This document shows positions 62,524-64,000 of a stretch of DNA of 64,000 nt, one piece after another. The position numbers and the translations under genes were made by a program. Location of the stretch: NCBI RefSeq assembly GCF_002008165.1, contig NZ_MRDM01000009.1, forward strand, positions 1 to 64,000, read 5' to 3'. Numbering within the stretch: position 1 is the first letter of the stretch; each line of letters opens with the position of its first letter. The notes under the pieces are model-generated. The model did no database searches and had not been told where the DNA came from. It saw only the letters and a program-made list of their open reading frames with translations. This DNA is from Rhizobium laguerreae (GTDB lineage Bacteria; Pseudomonadota; Alphaproteobacteria; Rhizobiales; Rhizobiaceae).

Positions 62524-63060
62524 CCAATGGCCCCATTGCGGCGCAAGCCGTCCGGCCTTCCGCCTGGGCTTCGTCACAAACCAGCGCTCGCCTTTCTTGG
62601 TGTCAACCTTGGTGCGTTCGTACCCCGGAGACCATGGGGCAGTCGGTACTCACGGCGCAGTCGGCTTGCTTTGGCCGCAGACGACTTGGGATCCCTCCAT
62701 GTCCAACTGAGCGTCGCCCTTCCCAGGAACCGTGGGGCGCTCACGGACAGGCGCCTATCTCCAGGTACGTGCAGACTGCGCCTTCAATTCCAACCTCACG
62801 GCGCCATCGCATTCGTTAGCCTAGATCCTCCTGCAGCGGGACGGCGAAGGAAGCACATATGAAAAAGATCTCTCTCGCAGTTTGAGCTTCGACGCCAGAT
62901 ACGTCGACACGGCATATTTGACCAAATGGAAAACATTTTTCGTGCACTGCAGCTCTGCACCAAGGTCGAGCCACACAGTACCGACACGAGCGGAACCTAT
63001 GTGAATTGATATCTCGTTCGATTCGCCAGCATAGACGAACCGGTGCAGAGCTGGTGTCGA
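62524..63060 (+). other. Gene-poor region between the operon and the DUF1173 gene
   Basis: About 540 bases between convergent genes. Only short frames, none with a recognisable family. One begins ATGAAAAAGATC at 62859 and stops after eight codons. Confidence 0.35.
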
Positions 63061-64000
63061 TCATGGAAGCTGCGGCATTTCCCCTTCGGCCACCCGCCAG
63101 ATCCACGGTGTAATTTCCGGTCTCGTCTCGATCATCTCAGTCAACGCCTTCTCGAAATCCTCGCCGGCACCCGGAGGCACAATGAACATGGCGACAGGAG
63201 CCGGGCGTTGTTCCGGTAAGGTGACCGAGACGATTGGTTGCTCGCGCGAGAGATTGAAACGCAGGCCTTTCACGCTCTTTCGCTTCAGCCTTGAAAGCCG
63301 TTCCAGGAGATGTTGCTCTTGCATACTCTCGAACGGGATCCAATTCTCGTTGACCACCATTATCGCGAGCTCCTCGATAGACGCGATCCCCGCGCCTGAT
63401 ATCCCGAAGGTCGCAATCATAGTCAGATGGAAGTCCTCGCTCGACCGCCAGAGTTCCATCTCCGTCTCATATCTGGCGCTCAACCGCTTCCAGGTCCGTT
63501 CCTCGATCATAAAGGGGAAGGGAAGGTGACGAACGACGATTTTCTGGCCGTCCCGGGAAGCCGTGAACTCCTTCACCTCCGCCACAGTTATCATCAGTTT
63601 CCGCGGCCCGGAACTGGAGGTATGGGCAGGAGCCAAGGCCGCCGCCCGGCGGCTGGCTATTCCCTCGCGCTCCTGCTGATGAAACACTTCCGGCACGAAC
63701 AGAATGTCGCTCAACGGCGCGCCGCGTGCGGTCATCTGTGAGGCGGCGTTCATGAGACTTGTCCGCACCCTGCCCCAACCGCGTTTGCCGGCCCATGATG
63801 AGCGCCATTCCGTCAGTTCTCCCGCCTCCCAGAGATAGTGCAGGACGGCGCGCAACGAGAGCTTCCTTGTCTCATTGCGCAAAGCCGGCTCAGATGCCAC
63901 GGTGGAGGACGCGGGCGCACTACCAGCCCTCTTTTTCGTCAGGGGAAAATCGAGCTTCAGAGCAGCCTTTCCGCTTCCATCGATCTGGATCGCGTTGCCG
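63061..64000 (-). CDS. DUF1173-like protein (5' end outside window)
   Basis: At least 313 residues; the frame is open through the window edge at 64000, so the N terminus is missing. Characteristic stretches are SLRAVLHYLWEAGELTEWRS, KRGWGRVRTSLMNAASQMTA, SDILFVPEVFHQQEREGIAS and FMIEERTWKRLSARYETEME. These match DUF1173 proteins, large uncharacterised proteins of rhizobial plasmids often found with conjugation or replication genes. Convergent to the four-gene operon. Confidence 0.75.
   Translation of the reverse strand, partial: GNAIQIDGSGKAALKLDFPLTKKRAGSAPASSTVASEPALRNETRKLSLRAVLHYLWEAGELTEWRSSWAGKRGWGRVRTSLMNAASQMTARGAPLSDILFVPEVFHQQEREGIASRRAAALAPAHTSSSGPRKLMITVAEVKEFTASRDGQKIVVRHLPFPFMIEERTWKRLSARYETEMELWRSSEDFHLTMIATFGISGAGIASIEELAIMVVNENWIPFESMQEQHLLERLSRLKRKSVKGLRFNLSREQPIVSVTLPEQRPAPVAMFIVPPGAGEDFEKALTEMIETRPEITPWIWRVAEGEMPQLP

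Noticed and set aside
58112..64000. A canonical Zorya system
   Set aside because: Only the two membrane proteins resemble ZorA and ZorB in plan; no ZorC, ZorD helicase or ZorE nuclease-like protein is in the window, so the name is not justified.

Overview
The window reads as accessory DNA of a rhizobial alphaproteobacterium (Rhizobium, Agrobacterium or Ensifer type), most likely from a plasmid or symbiotic island. The evidence is a SyrB-like regulator pair, an ArdC-type antirestriction protein, a DUF1173 protein, an alpha-r14 type small RNA with anti-Shine-Dalgarno loops, toxin-antitoxin modules, and fragments of ISL3, IS5 and IS21 elements with truncated genes at their edges. No rRNA, tRNA or CRISPR array was seen.

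Layout. 1-11.9 kb: toxin-antitoxin and stress genes. These are an Xre/MbcA-like antitoxin with a frameshifted RES toxin, a GNAT gene, the 3' half of dnaE2, a beta-carbonic anhydrase plus SulP transporter pair, a TacAT module, and two convergent Fic genes with inverted or repeated elements upstream. 11.9-45.3 kb: a redox island of short-chain dehydrogenases, an aldo/keto reductase, an MBL hydrolase and an intradiol dioxygenase-like protein. It also holds two molybdenum hydroxylase systems (paoABC with a duplicated large subunit, and an iorAB type). Regulators in this part are of the AraC (three), LysR (two) and MarR (one) families. Many of the enzymes carry twin-arginine (Tat) signal sequences, so much of this chemistry appears to take place in the periplasm. 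An araC / mfs / Tat-SDR module is present twice, and each copy has lost a different gene. 45.3-53.3 kb: decayed DNA with fragments of GNAT, SRAP, dnaE2, epoxide hydrolase, AbiEii-like, istB and ku genes. Intact genes here are a second TacAT module, a metallophosphoesterase, a nucleotidyltransferase and the four-hairpin sRNA.

53.3-64 kb: plasmid-type genes (SyrB-like pair, ArdC). Then comes a tightly overlapping four-gene operon (58112-62523): a coiled-coil membrane protein, a single-pass protein with a vWA-like look, a four-TM MotA/ExbB-like protein with a long helical tail, and a MotB/OmpA-like protein. It resembles an ion-driven envelope complex, distantly like ZorAB, but no known Zorya effector lies inside the window. 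This is the best candidate for an undescribed system.

Other strong observations: the first of the two tandem PaoC-like subunits has Gln where the family has its catalytic Glu (codon 685) while the second keeps Glu; a 21-bp perfect inverted repeat overlaps the second tacAT promoter; and a 9-bp perfect inverted repeat lies directly upstream of a fic start codon.
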